DNA of 55,728 nt from an uncultured Clostridia bacterium (GCA_910579745.1 CAJTVH010000016.1:1-55728); one strand, 5' to 3'; shown: positions 39,256 to 48,740, counted from the stretch's first letter. The notes: generated by a model from the letters alone, not told the origin. Numbers and translations are program-made.

Positions 39256-39581
39256 CTAATGTATTAAAAAATTCGACTTATATGCCGTTAAAGCCTTCAA
39301 TATTTGATTTTCTTCTCCCAAAGGCTGTATTAAACCTTCATTTTTAGCTATTACTTTCTAATAATACTGCTTTTGCGCAGATATACGCTTTGCCTGTGCG
39401 TTTTTCATAGATTTCTCTACTTGTTCCTTCATCACTTTCTCGTAAAGCTTATGTCTTTTTTCCGAACTTGTTTTATTTCCTGTAATTTTCCTGCAAAACT
39501 AACTGAATTAGTTATATTTTTGTTATTTTTCGTATAACTGTTTAAAATTATACTCATATTATTTGTAATGTTAATATTCAT
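39256..39581 (-). pseudogene. decayed relative of the 53.1-55.6 kb protein family
   Basis: The frame from ATG at 39581 reads MNINITNNMSIILNSYTKNN then SVSFAGKLQEI. After a frameshift it continues with a helical stretch (YEKVMKEQVEKSMKNAQ), a stop, and ends KALTAYKSNFLIH at the stop 39256-39258. The head matches MSILGxNxMLExVYQNT...xFxEKL of the proteins at 53925-55597, and the tail TAYKSNF matches GAYKSNFFYE and TAYNKNFMYIQ of their C-termini. The conserved central core is missing. There is no ribosome binding site. It lies between two phage remnants, 11 kb from the intact cluster. Confidence 0.6.
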
Positions 39582-39640
39582 ACTGTAAAAAAATTTTTAA
39601 AACCGTCCCGTTTTTTTGTGTAATTTCTAATATTTTATCA

Positions 39641-40639
39641 TCAACTGTTTTTGAGATAATTAAAAGAGTCATTTATAATTTTTTTATTGTTCTCAAATTC
39701 CTCTTTAGCTTTTTCCAATTCCTTTTGATGTATTTCTTTTTGAGCAGCTGTTGTATCGTTTCTATGCACATTATTTATATCTGTGACTTTGCTTATATAC
39801 GCTTTATCCGCTTCCTCAATCGTCTTTTCTCTTATTTCCGCGGCGTTTTCAAGATTTTTTGTTAAATCCGCAACCGCTTGCGGGTCACCTGATTTTATTA
39901 AATCTATCGCTGTTTTTGTGCTTGTCATTTGTTCCATATAAACATTTAGTTTTTTCTTTTCTAACTCCTCAATTTGTTTATAATAATTCTGAATATTTTT
40001 AATATTTTCCTCACGCAACGCCTGCTGCGCCCCAAATCTTTCTTTTAAAATTTTTTCTATTTCCGCTTCCGCGGTATCAATTTTTCTGTTAATATCCTCA
40101 AAAGTTAATCCGTCAGCTGTAATTAACTTGTCGAACTGAATAGGCTGTACTGTAGATTTTTTCATTGCCTCTTCAAGCGAAACCACACTTGAGGCTGTTT
40201 TTCTGAGTTGCTCCTCAGTTTTTTCAAGATAATTTCCATTACCCTCAAAAACAGCCGCAAATGTTAAACCGGCCGCGGAAGCCGCGCCTAAGGCAACCGC
40301 GAACCAGCCTAAAGGACTCATTCCCATTGTGGCGTTAAATATTTTCATTGCCATATCCGCCGCGTACAGCCTTCCAATATAAATTGTTTCCGCGGCACTT
40401 ACTAATTTAAGCCATATAGCGTGCGCTTTAAGCACTATATTTGTCGCTATTGATACCGCTTTAAAAATAAGCACAGCCGCCTTAACCGCTATATACCCTT
40501 TAGCCACTATTTTAAGTACAGGTATAATTTTACTCATATTTTTAGATATACCTCTAACCGTACTCGAAATAATATTGGCTATACCCTTGACAATGGGAGA
40601 AATCCCTTTAATAATACTTATTACATAGCCTATTGCTTC
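39641..40639 (-). pseudogene. truncated phage tail tape-measure protein
   Basis: An open frame without a start codon begins near 40639 (EAIGYVISIIKGISPIV) and runs to 39641; the longest ATG-initiated part is 298 codons. Hydrophobic helical repeats (ATMGMSPLGWFAVALGAAS) followed by long coiled coil (EAEIEKILKERFGAQQAL, EELEKKKLNVYMEQM) are typical of tape-measure proteins, which are normally far longer. Both ends are missing. It has no ribosome binding site at its internal ATG. Together with the head-protein fragment it marks a prophage remnant. Confidence 0.7.
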
Positions 40640-41049
40640 TTTTCAAACAAAAAAGACCCGCTGTATTAACAGCAAGTCTTTTTCGCTGAAAGGAGAAGTA
40701 CGTTATATAAGAATCAATTTAAGGAATAATAAAAAATTATTTTACTTAAAATTTTCCGAACCGCTAAGCGGTTCTCTTTACGCTTTCGGTGTTTGTTTAC
40801 ACAAAACACCTTTCGCTAAAATTTTAACGCTTCCCATGCGTAAAATATTTTTTATCATCAATTAAAATTCTTATATATAAACGCAAGAATTAACCTGTTC
40901 CGGCGCTTCGGGAATTGAACCCGATAAACTAAACCTATACGCCCATACCGGCCGAAACCTAAGCCCCAGCCTAACATATTTCATAAGAGGTTAAATAGGT
41001 GCCGTCGATTTGTTTTACCTTTCGACACTAATATCTCTTAACATAACGA
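40640..41049. other. gene-free interval rich in hairpins
   Basis: A terminator-like hairpin lies at about 40649-40692 (GCTGT/ACAGC core with flanking A/T runs). GAACCGC-TAA-GCGGTTC lies at about 40759-40775, and a GGTGTTT/AAACACC stem follows. On the minus strand at about 40907-40924 a five-pair stem with loop TTCAATT looks like a tRNA T-arm, but no acceptor stem closes around it. No protein family recognised. Confidence 0.4.
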
Positions 41050-41189
41050 GAGTTCGAGAAAAAGGATAAAAAATATAATAAAATTTAGGAATCACTACAA
41101 AAAGGGGTTTTTAAATTCAATATTTAGCAACCTCTTTTTGTAGTGATTCCTAAATTTTATTATATTTTTTATCCTTTTTTCTCGAACTC
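41050..41189. mobile_element. 140-bp foldback (MITE-like) element
   Basis: Two arms of about 60 bp, starting GAGTTCGAGAAAAAGGAT at 41050 and ending with the inverted copy at 41189, are nearly perfect (one A more in one arm and a few differences near the loop). The outermost bases GTGAGTTCGA match the putative IS end at 41668-41685. It interrupts the 3' part of the IS982-type transposase remnant, so it probably inserted there. Either strand would fold into a very stable hairpin. Confidence 0.7.
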
Positions 41190-41615
41190 ACATTAAACGC
41201 CTTATGCTGCCGGATTCTATGACAGTCACATACATCTAAAATTGTGGAATCTACAAAATTAATTCCTCTATATGTGCCTTTTCGGGAATATACAAAAATA
41301 TTATTGGTAAAACGGCGTTTGGCATAAGCTCTACAAATCGGTTATAAATTACAAGGCGGGGAAAAAATTTTTTCTACTCTTTAGAAATAAACTGAGTATA
41401 ATACCTCTTGAACGTCCTGTAACCGGATAGATGAAATACTATACATATTGTCATAACTTCACTTAATGAGAACGCGTTGTGTAACTTTGTAGATATTTCT
41501 TCGTCATTTGTCCTAAGGCTATTATTTTGTAAATAATTGTTAAATTATTCACAGAATTTGTCAGCTTCATAAAATATTGATATAATTAATTTGTCCGTAA
41601 GTTTATTCTTCTTTG
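41190..41615 (-). pseudogene. IS982-family transposase remnant
   Basis: The minus strand reads in turn LTDKLIISIFYEADKFCE, a stop, NDEEISTKLHNAFSLSEVMT, IVFHLSGYRTFKRYYTQF, a stop, RLVIYNRFVELMPNAVLP, then after a frameshift GINFVDSTILDVCDCHRI and RQHKAF. This order (FHLSGYR, NRFVELM, FxDST, HKxF) is that of IS982-family transposases. Two stops, one frameshift and truncation at 41189 by the foldback element show it is dead. The likely element end is at 41668-41685. Confidence 0.75.
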
Positions 41616-41667
41616 GTATGTTTTTTCGCGAATTTATTATACCACAGAAAGTCTTATGGACTTTTAT

Positions 41668-41685
41668 TTTTCATCGAACTCACGT
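41668..41685 (-). repeat. putative IS end, 18 bp, repeated in inverted orientation at 55652-55669
   Basis: The sequence TTTTCATCGAACTCACGT is the exact reverse complement of 55652-55669. It lies about 55-70 bp before the transposase remnant's first recognisable codons, where the terminal inverted repeat of the element is expected. Confidence 0.55.
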
Positions 41686-41693
41686 TAAAATAC

Positions 41694-41939
41694 ATGAAAG
41701 AAAATTTAGGACAGGCTATGAGAGTTACAGGAAAAGAAAGAATAAAAACGGAGCTTTTCAGTTTTTACTTTAAGAAAAATCAGGCAGCTAATATTACAAA
41801 CGAGGCTGAGGCGTTTAACAGCGCTTATGTGAGAGGGAAAAAAGAAATAGACAGAACAGAACTGTTAAAAGCGATGAAAGAGGGAAAAGAAATTAGTTTC
41901 GCTAATATTAAGGAAAGCGAGAGTTTAATTATAAGATAA
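41694..41939 (+). CDS. 81-aa hypothetical protein, possibly a fragment
   Basis: From ATG at 41694 the frame reads MKENLGQAMRVTGKERIKTE, then a hydrophilic stretch with KKEIDRTELLKAMKEGKEI near the C-terminus. There is no clear ribosome binding site, and the frame is open further upstream through the putative IS end, so it may be the 3' remainder of a gene cut by the IS. The composition is protein-like; family not recognised. Confidence 0.4.
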   Translation: MKENLGQAMRVTGKERIKTELFSFYFKKNQAANITNEAEAFNSAYVRGKKEIDRTELLKAMKEGKEISFANIKESESLIIR

Positions 41940-41991
41940 ATTCAATAAAGAAAGCTAAAAAATACTTTAAGGCTAGGAAAAAACCATACTG

Positions 41992-42384
41992 ATGAACCGT
42001 AAGAGGGCAAAACACCGAGACCGCATGACATATATCAGCAGCCTAAAAGATATCATAGAATTTAAAAAGCGGCATCCAAAATATAAAACAGTACTGCATT
42101 CAGATCGGGAATCGATATATGCATCCCCAAAATATAATGACCTGCTTGGGCCATGCGTCATCATACACTCTATGTCATGTGTCTAAACGCCGACAGACAA
42201 TGCGACTATAGAGTCCATCAATAAATGGATAAAATCGGAATTGTTTACAGATTTTCATTTGCAGGGCGAAAACATCATAGAAAAAATGGCCACGTATATA
42301 ATATTTTTCAATGAGGAACGGCCAGCATATTCACTAGGATATCTAATACCAAAACAGTATAAAGAAACATATATGGCTGTATAG
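41992..42384 (+). pseudogene. IS3-family transposase (OrfB) remnant
   Basis: The frame reads DRMTYISSLKDIIEFKKRHP, then TVLHSDRESIYASPKYNDLL and IIHSMS (catalytic Asp region). After an internal TAA it continues TPTDNATIESINKWIKSELF (catalytic Glu), NEERPAYSLGYLIPKQYKE and a stop at 42382-42384. This is the 3' half of an IS3/IS150-type integrase-fold transposase. The first catalytic Asp and all of OrfA are gone. Just downstream TGTCCAATTCTTGTTGACCA looks like the right terminal repeat. Confidence 0.8.
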
Positions 42385-42419
42385 AATCTCGGATTGTATG
42401 TCAAAAAATACAATTTAAG

Positions 42420-42590
42420 TGTCCAATTCTTGTTGACCAGTGCACTGATTTTATAAATTGTATCGCCTTTTGGAAAACGGGGGAATTTGTAAGCAAATAC
42501 TTCAAAAAGGGTATGATGAGTTCTCTTGCCAGAAGGCTGATAGTACAGACTATTTGATTTTTTCTGTACATACTTATATACTAACACTAC
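42420..42590 (-). pseudogene. coding fragment truncated at the IS3 end, family not recognised
   Basis: A minus-strand frame (KVVLVYKYVQKKSNSLYYQ, RTHHTLFEVFAYKFPRFPKG, DTIYKIS) is protein-like and runs straight into the putative IS3 terminal repeat, suggesting a gene disrupted by that insertion. No homologue recognised. Confidence 0.35.
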
Positions 42591-42678
42591 TTTAAGATTA
42601 TTATGTTTACCGTCTAAACCTGTAAGTTCTAATTATTGTTTTGAGCTAAAAATTTTGCGATTGGTATAGATACTAAGA

Positions 42679-43088
42679 TTACTTCAATATTTTATTAATT
42701 ATTAAAACATTTTGACCGTCTTTATATTAGTATTTTATATCGTCCATAATTTTCTTTGTCATATAAATGCCAATCCTCCTACTTGTCTTTCTTCAGCGGA
42801 AAGAGTAATATCTGGGTCTTTTTTTTCAAAAGGATTATATTTAATACCTTTGTCAATAAATTTTATGGAAATATTTTTAGGATTACCAGAGGAGTCAAAA
42901 TATATAGCAACGTTTCCTATGTTATTACCATAAGCATAACGTGCGATGTTTACAAATATTTCTTCAACCACAATGGTAACCTGCATTTTTGCGTTATCAG
43001 AACAATTATGTTTTTCAAGTTCACTGTCAACAAACGCGATAACATATTCTAAATTTTTAATCTCAGCGCTTACTTTAAATTTTCCCAT
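42679..43088 (-). pseudogene. RsbW-like ATP-binding (anti-sigma kinase-type) protein, frameshifted
   Basis: The first 109 codons encode a GHKL ATPase of the RsbW/SpoIIAB type (VEEIFVNIARYAYG N-box, FIDKGIKYNP, VGGLAFI). At about 42760 the frame shifts: the other frame continues YMTKKIMDDIKY, an in-frame stop, then YKDGQNVLIINKILK to the stop at 42679-42681. The ATG at 43088 overlaps the 3' end of the SpoIIE-type gene by 19 bases, the usual coupling of this phosphatase/kinase pair. It is decayed. Confidence 0.75.
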
Positions 43089-45116
43089 AGCCAGCCCTCT
43101 TTTCCATTATATTTGATGCAACGCATTGTAATATCGTCAAATTGAGGCGTGTTCTTTATAAAATTATCAATGTCAGATTTAACATCTTTAAGTATATTTT
43201 CAGGTGTTCTTCCCTTTTTTTATTAAGAGCATTTAACATATTCTCTTTACCAAAAAAAAATATTTTCATCATATGTAGCTTCAGGGACTCCATCTGTATA
43301 AAGGTATAAATAATCTCCCCTATTTAGTGTAAAAGTGTAATCTTTATATTTAATACCTTCCATTCCACCTAATACAAATCCATGTTTATCTTTATGAAGT
43401 CAAATACACCTTCAGTATTTGTAATTGCCGGATATTCATGTCCGGCATTTGCCGCCGTTACGACACCCGTACTGATATCTAAAATTCCAAACCATGCTGT
43501 CACAAACATATCCGCCAAATTGCTTGCGTAAAGCCTGTCATTGACAAATGCCAATATATCACTTGGAGTACCACCAATCATTGCTCGGTCATTTAAAAGA
43601 ATTTTTGATATCATCATAAAAAGTGCCGCTGGCACACCTTTTACCGACACATCAGCTATAACCATAGCGAAGTGTATTTCATCAATAAAGAAAAAGTCGT
43701 AAAAATCTCCACCTACCTCCTTAGCCAGAGTCATTGTAGCATAAACGTCTATTTCTTTTATATCAGGAAAAGCGGTAAATACATTTGGAATCATTCCGAT
43801 TTATATTTGTGTAACAACGTTAAGTTCAGCACCTATACATTCCTTTTCAACTGTTATCGCCGTAAAATCATCAATATATTTTTTTTAAGAAGAAGCCATG
43901 TTATTAAATTCGTCGGCAAGATCACCTATTTCATCATTATTATATATTTTCGCGTGATAATCCAAGTTACCTTTGCTTATTACAGTCACATCCTTTCCAG
44001 GTGAAATAAGAGGCTCTGTAAACTGCCTGAAAAGTTTTTTTGATATAAAAAGTACAAGTATAATAATTACAATGAAGAAAACTATAAATAATATAATAGT
44101 TTTTATAATTTCAACATTCATATTATGTACAGGTTTAAGAACTGTATCTTGAGGAACAGAAAAACAAAGCTTCCAAGGCACCCTTGTAAGCAAAGTATAA
44201 GCATAATAAGAACCGTTATTAGATAATAAAATACCCTTTTTGCCCTCCATTATATTTTTTGCTGAGCTTTCTTCTATGTTAACATTTTCATAAATGTTGT
44301 ATTTTGTGAATTTTCATCTTTATCTGTAATAATATTTCCGAAATCGCCAATCAAGAATGCCTCTGTTTTTTCTCCTAAATTAAGATTTATTACCGAGCGG
44401 TATAAATCAGATATAAGCATATCCATACATATAACACCGGCAAATTCATTATTTTTATCATAGAAAGGAGCAGCGCAGCTTATCATAAGACTTCTGCCAT
44501 AAGAATCTCTGTAAACCTCTGTAAAAAAAACTATATTCTTTTCTTTTGCGCCTTTATACCATATTGAGTCAAAATAATTGTAGTATGATTCCGTTTCACC
44601 CTCGTCAAGTTCAGAGTAATTGTCATAAGAAATCATAAATCCTCTTTCTGTACCAATATATACGCTAGTAATTACGTCACTGTTTTTCATAACTATAGGC
44701 TTCCAAATTTGCTCCAAATTTCCCAAAAGCAATTCATCTTCCACATCCTCAAGTCTGATATTTCTTGAAGAAAACGTTCTTTGCATAGTAAACTTATTTT
44801 TGTTTAATATGTCCAGCGGAAACACTTGCCGCTTTACATAGGAATTTGTATTTTTCTATAATTCATTTATATAATCAGCAAAGTTATTAATATAATCGGC
44901 GTATTTTCCAAAATTTGAATCCGCGAAATCAGCCTTACTTATAAGAATATTGTTAATATTCAATCTCATTTGTTCAATCAATGTTTTACTGCTGTCATCT
45001 TTAATACGCATCATACCTATAATGCTTACAGCACTGTTTATTATAAGCGAAAACACAGCGATAATCAAAACCATCGCTTGAACTCTTTGTTTTATATGCT
45101 GTCTTTTACCTTTCAT
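43070..45116 (-). pseudogene. SpoIIE-family PP2C phosphatase with dCache sensor and HAMP, multiply broken
   Basis: One ancestral gene of about 680 codons. It begins MKGKRQHIKQRVQAMVLIIA (membrane helix) with AGGGGAAA upstream. A dCache-type extracellular domain follows (VYIGTERGFMISYD, AAPFYDKNNEFAGVICMDML), then a second membrane helix, a HAMP domain and a SpoIIE phosphatase domain (AKEVGGDFYDFFFIDE, VIADVSVKGVPAALFM, NAGHEYPAI, YTDGVPEATYDE). Damage: TAG at 44856-44858, a frameshift near 44265, TAA at 43885-43887, TAA at 43801-43803 and a frameshift near 43385, with further damage at the 3' end. It would have dephosphorylated an anti-sigma antagonist in response to an outside ligand. Confidence 0.82.
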
Positions 45117-45316
45117 ATGATTTTCCCCTGATTTTATAATACTTATTCTTTTCTATTCTTATCTAAGAAAATACGGATTAATTAATCTTTCGTGTCTTTA
45201 TCTAATTTATTCATATGTTTTGTCAAAATTTTTCAATATAGCTATATAAATCAAAAAGCAACGCTGAAAAAACAAATAAAAAGGCAAAATATAAAAACAT
45301 AGGCGTTTTTTTTAAG

Positions 45317-45460
45317 TTATATTAATTCTGTTACAATATATTTTTCAAGAATAATATCCGTCTGATAAGATAACTTGGATTTTCTCAATCCCTCAATGCC
45401 CAAATCCTCTTCTCTGTTAATATATTTAAATTTCTCACAGCAAAGCCGACAGTATCACGA
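45317..45460 (-). pseudogene. 3' fragment of a DUF2156 (phosphatidylglycerol lysyltransferase-like) gene
   Basis: The minus strand reads KFKYINREEDLGIEGLRKSK then LSYQTDIILEKYIVTELI and stops at 45317-45319. The INREEDLGIEGLRKxKxSY stretch is the conserved C-terminus of DUF2156 acyltransferases. The rest of the gene is missing: the fragment abuts the inverted-repeat element at 45461. Confidence 0.7.
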
Positions 45461-45524
45461 TTTAAGGAAATACCGCACAATTCAAAAATTATTTTTATTT
45501 TCCTTTGTGCGGTGTTTCCTTAAA
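45461..45524. mobile_element. 64-bp inverted-repeat element
   Basis: Arms TTTAAGGAAATACCGCACAA (45461-45480) and its complement (45505-45524) match at 19 of 20 positions around a 24-base T-rich loop. A related half-copy (TTTAAGGAAATTGCCG) lies at about 45980. It terminates the DUF2156 fragment, so it is probably a small mobile repeat, although it would also act as a terminator. Confidence 0.5.
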
Positions 45525-45528
45525 ATTC

Positions 45529-45570
45529 TATAATTTTTCGCGCGTATTTTAGTTTTCAGATACGCTCTAA
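45529..45570. repeat. second copy of the MITE end found at 7204-7245
   Basis: TATAATTTTTCGCGCGTATT followed by TTAGTTTTCAGATACGCTCT repeats the right end of the 7081-7245 element with few differences. Confidence 0.55.
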
Positions 45571-45862
45571 GGAGACACTGGTTAAATCAATTGAAGGAGT
45601 TCGGGATAATTTATTTCATAAGCGAGAAAAGCTTCGAAAAATTAATTAGTATTACTGTTATTATATTTTTCACATTAATAACATTAATATTTTTTCATTT
45701 CAAGCACTTTTACTATATTTTTACGGAAACCAATTTTCATATATAATTTTTGATAAAGATATACAGCAAATAAAGAACTGGGCATAATTTTGTAAATTGA
45801 ACTATGTTAATAGAGTTGAAGATAAAAAGAAGATATGATAAAATAAAAAAATAAGTTATTCG

Positions 45863-45984
45863 ATGAAATATAGAGAAAGAACAATAGAATATCGCAAAGA
45901 GGACGTACATTAAAAGAAACAGGCAAACCATTTAATGTATCAATAAATACAATACATAAATGAGCACTAAGACGCATACTTTAA
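45863..45984 (+). pseudogene. IS630-family transposase N-terminal remnant
   Basis: MKYRERTIEYRKE followed, after a frameshift, by GRTLKETGKPFNVSINTIHK, a stop and ALRRIL. MKYRExTIEYRxEGxTLKETxxxFxVSxxTIHKW is the helix-turn-helix start of IS630 OrfA proteins. Only this part survives. The rest of 45571-46431 has no gene. Confidence 0.6.
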
Positions 45985-46159
45985 GGAAATTGCCGAGTGA
46001 TTTAACTTTAGTGATATGTCAAGTATAATATTTGCTCCTTTTCAAATACAATGAAACTATTAACAGCGATTTATTTAAGGATTATTTTGTGAGAAACTGT
46101 CGCCTATTTTGATAAAGATACCGTAATTGTTATGGTTAATGCTTCTTTACCATTCCCAA

Positions 46160-46200
46160 AAACGGTTATTTTTTGTTGCGCAAAAATATGATTGTCGTTT
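46160..46200. repeat. hairpin resembling that at 50714-50748
   Basis: TATTTTTTG and CAAAAATA pair around a short loop, followed by TTTGACTTTTC. The copy at 50714-50748 has the same hairpin core (TTTTTGTTGCACAAAAATA) and the same TTTGACTTTTC nearby. Confidence 0.4.
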
Positions 46201-46431
46201 GACTTTTCTTCCATCTTACTTTCTTAAACTTAATTTTGTTAAAAATTTTTGGCCTTGGTTTAAGCGTTAGCTTGAAGAAAAAAACGATTATTATTTTATA
46301 AAAAAGTATATGGATAAAAATCAGATTTGACGTTAATTGTCATTTTTATGACGTGAACAACAAGATATGTTAATTAGAAATTTGGTATAATTATAATTAG
46401 GTATATTCATTAAGGGTAGGTGGATAATAAA

Positions 46432-47157
46432 ATGATTAAAATAGCCATTTGCGATGATAATAAAAGTGAATTTAACTATATAGCGAAGCAAATTGAAGAC
46501 TATAAAACAATGTCATATGTTAATGTAAAATACACTTATTTTTCGAATGGTACGGAACTTTTAACTCAGATTAAATCAGGTGTCTTTTATGATCTTATTT
46601 TTCTTGATATTATTATGCCTGATATAAATGGCATAGATACCGCAATGAAAATACATAGATACAGCAGGATAACTAAAATTATATTTTTAACCGTATCCTC
46701 GGAATTCGCCGTTGACAGCTACAACGTTAACGCGCTTGATTATATATTAAAGCCTATAACAGCTGAAAGATTTGCGATAGCGATTAGAAAATTTGAGGAA
46801 AGCCGCAGACAGTTTGAATATGAAACGATTATGATTCAGAAAAAATCAGGCGTTATTCAAATACCGTTATATACTTTGTGCTATGTGGAAGTTTTTGATC
46901 ACAGCATTATTTATCATTTGTCGGATTCAAGTATAGAAAAATGCCGTCAAAGCCTTTCCGAAGTAGAGGATAGGCTTAAAAGAAACAGCAAATTTTTTAA
47001 AACTCACCGAAGCTATATTGTTAATATGGACTATATAAAAAGAATAGATATAAAAGGTATTACTATGACAAACGGCGATGTTGTTCTGCTTTCAAAGTCA
47101 AATTATAAAGCGCTGACTGATTTGTTTTTGAAATATAAGCTTGAGGGAGGAATATAA
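46432..47157 (+). CDS. AgrA-like LytTR response regulator
   Basis: A 241-aa regulator with a receiver (IAICDDNKSE, phospho-acceptor Asp in LIFLDIIMPDINGID, Lys in ILKPI; about 1-120) and a LytTR DNA-binding domain (about 137-238, YVEVFDHSIIYHL, FFKTHRSYIVNMDYIKRI, ALTDLFLKY). The ATG at 46432 follows GTAGGTGG by eight bases; a GTG four codons earlier lies inside this site. It overlaps none of the next gene, but the kinase's ribosome binding site is inside its last codons. Members usually control peptide-signalling, bacteriocin or virulence genes. Confidence 0.92.
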   Translation: MIKIAICDDNKSEFNYIAKQIEDYKTMSYVNVKYTYFSNGTELLTQIKSGVFYDLIFLDIIMPDINGIDTAMKIHRYSRITKIIFLTVSSEFAVDSYNVNALDYILKPITAERFAIAIRKFEESRRQFEYETIMIQKKSGVIQIPLYTLCYVEVFDHSIIYHLSDSSIEKCRQSLSEVEDRLKRNSKFFKTHRSYIVNMDYIKRIDIKGITMTNGDVVLLSKSNYKALTDLFLKYKLEGGI

Positions 47158-47158
47158 T

Positions 47159-48440
47159 GTGACTACAATTTTACGTGATTTATCTATAATATGGATTCTT
47201 TTGCATTGTTGTATAATGTTTATGTTTCTTTATGAAAGCAGATTTTCAAAACGGATTACTAATATCGCAACTTGTATTTTTATGATACCTCTTACGGCTA
47301 TAAATTTAGCCAATGTCATTTTATTTGGCATAGAATATGCCGGACAGTTTATATTTTTTTGCTGTGTTTTGCCAAGTCTTTTATTTTTCTGCGTTATGGC
47401 TAAAAATAGGGATTCAAGATTTTTATTTACATTTTGTGTTGTTGACACAATAATACTTGAAATACTTTTCGCGACAAATCTTTTGGATAATGCTTTAGGT
47501 TTGGGAAATTATACAGTAATGTTCATTTCAAGACTTATAATTATTCCTATAATAGAATTTATTATCGTTAAATATATTCGGCAGCCATATCGTATGCTTC
47601 AGAGGCATACCAAAAAAGGCTGGGGGGGTATTTTCTTTAATGGCAGTTCTTTTTTATATAATACTGCTTGTAGTTACATATTATCCTTGTATTATTTTGG
47701 ATAGACCCGAGTATATTCCGTATCTTATACTGATTCTTATATTGGTTCCCGTTATGTATATCACAGTTTTAAATATTTTGTGGAAACAGCTTAAGCTATT
47801 TATGGCAAATGAAGAAAACCGAATGCTTAATATGCAGATAAAAATGGTAAATGAAAGACTCGAAAACAGCGCTAAAACAGAAAGCAGTATCAAAATTCTT
47901 CATCATGATGTCAGGCATCGTATGATTTTGTTAAATAATTATTTGATGAATAATGACATTGAAAGCGCGGTGAAATTTATAAAAGATATTATAGCGGAAA
48001 CTGACGCAAGTAGTTTTAAAAACTATTGTAAAAATAATTCTGTAAACGCGGTGCTTTCTTATTATGAGGGTATTGCGTCTTCAAATCACATTGTCTTTAA
48101 CTCCAATATAAAATTATCTGAAAAGATAAAAATAAGTGAAACGGATTTCGCGGTTATTTTATCTAATGGACTTGAAAACGCCATTAACGCTATTAATAAA
48201 TTTAAAAGCTGTGATGACAAAGAGGTGATTATAAAAGCTTTTGTTGACTATGGAATATTGTATCTTGAAATTAAAAATCCATTTGATGGTAAAATTGATT
48301 TTGACAACGGTCTTCCTAAAGTTATTGATGAAAATCATGGATATGGCACAAAATCTATGGCGGCAATAGTAAATAAAAATAACGGAATATATTCTTTCGC
48401 GGCCGATAAGGGATTTTTTGTATTTCGCTGCGCGATATAA
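47159..48440 (+). pseudogene. AgrC-like membrane histidine kinase, frameshifted at a G7 tract
   Basis: A gene of about 427 codons in two frames. The first part (47159 to about 47628) encodes five or so membrane helices; the second (from MAVLFYIILLVV at 47640) adds another helix pair, the dimerisation region with ILHHDVRHRMILLNNYL (phospho-acceptor His), N-box LSNGLENAINA and GYGTKSM, a GHKL ATPase as in AgrC. The join is at a run of seven G (47622-47628): with six or nine G the frames connect as KKGWGVFSLMAVLFY. It may be a true mutation, a phase-variable tract or a sequencing error. The start is GTG at 47159 with GGGAGG eight bases upstream. Confidence 0.85.
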
Positions 48441-48538
48441 AAGTGATAGCAAAATTTCAAAGATTTTTTTGATTTACAGGAATTTATTTGCTTATTTTTT
48501 TAACACTACAAAATCTAATATATTTTAAGGAGGATAAA

Positions 48539-48634
48539 ATGAAAAAATTATTATGCGTCAGAAGTCCGTCATACTATATTGAAAACATTAACAATACCAC
48601 TCATAAAATTTATTCTTTTATTGTTCCACTGTAA
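48539..48634 (+). CDS. 31-aa peptide gene downstream of the agr-like kinase
   Basis: The ATG at 48539 has AAGGAGGAT upstream, the best ribosome binding site in the neighbourhood. The peptide begins MKKLLCVRSPSYYIENINNT and ends HKIYSFIVPL. It has a single Cys at position 6 and no double-Gly or obvious AgrD features. A hairpin of 12-bp arms (48629-48660) overlaps its stop codon as a terminator. It follows the agr-like two-component genes by 98 bp. It could be a signal or bacteriocin-like peptide, a leader, or the head of a lost gene; no AgrB-type processing gene is present. Confidence 0.5.
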   Translation: MKKLLCVRSPSYYIENINNTTHKIYSFIVPL

Positions 48635-48660
48635 TATTAAAAATTAATTTAATATTACAG
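48629..48660 (+). terminator. hairpin after the 31-aa peptide gene
   Basis: Perfect 12-bp arms CTGTAATATTAA and TTAATATTACAG separated by eight bases. AT-rich, no long U-run, so termination strength is uncertain. Confidence 0.5.
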
Positions 48661-48740
48661 CGGAACTCAAATATGGAATTCTCAAATCGGCGGAAATTTA
48701 CGGATGTTTTAAAATAATATAAAAAAATGGAGAACTAATT

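Noticed and set aside
40900..40980. Complete tRNA gene on the minus strand
   Set aside because: Only the T-arm is present; no acceptor or anticodon stem can be formed at the correct distances.
42255..42587. 110-codon minus-strand frame as a single gene
   Set aside because: Its 3' half is antisense to the IS3 transposase remnant; only the part upstream of the IS end looks coding.
46329..46375. Two GTTAAT-containing motifs upstream of the LytTR regulator as a binding site
   Set aside because: The spacing of about 37 bp does not fit the usual direct-repeat arrangement of LytTR sites, and the motifs are weak in AT-rich DNA.
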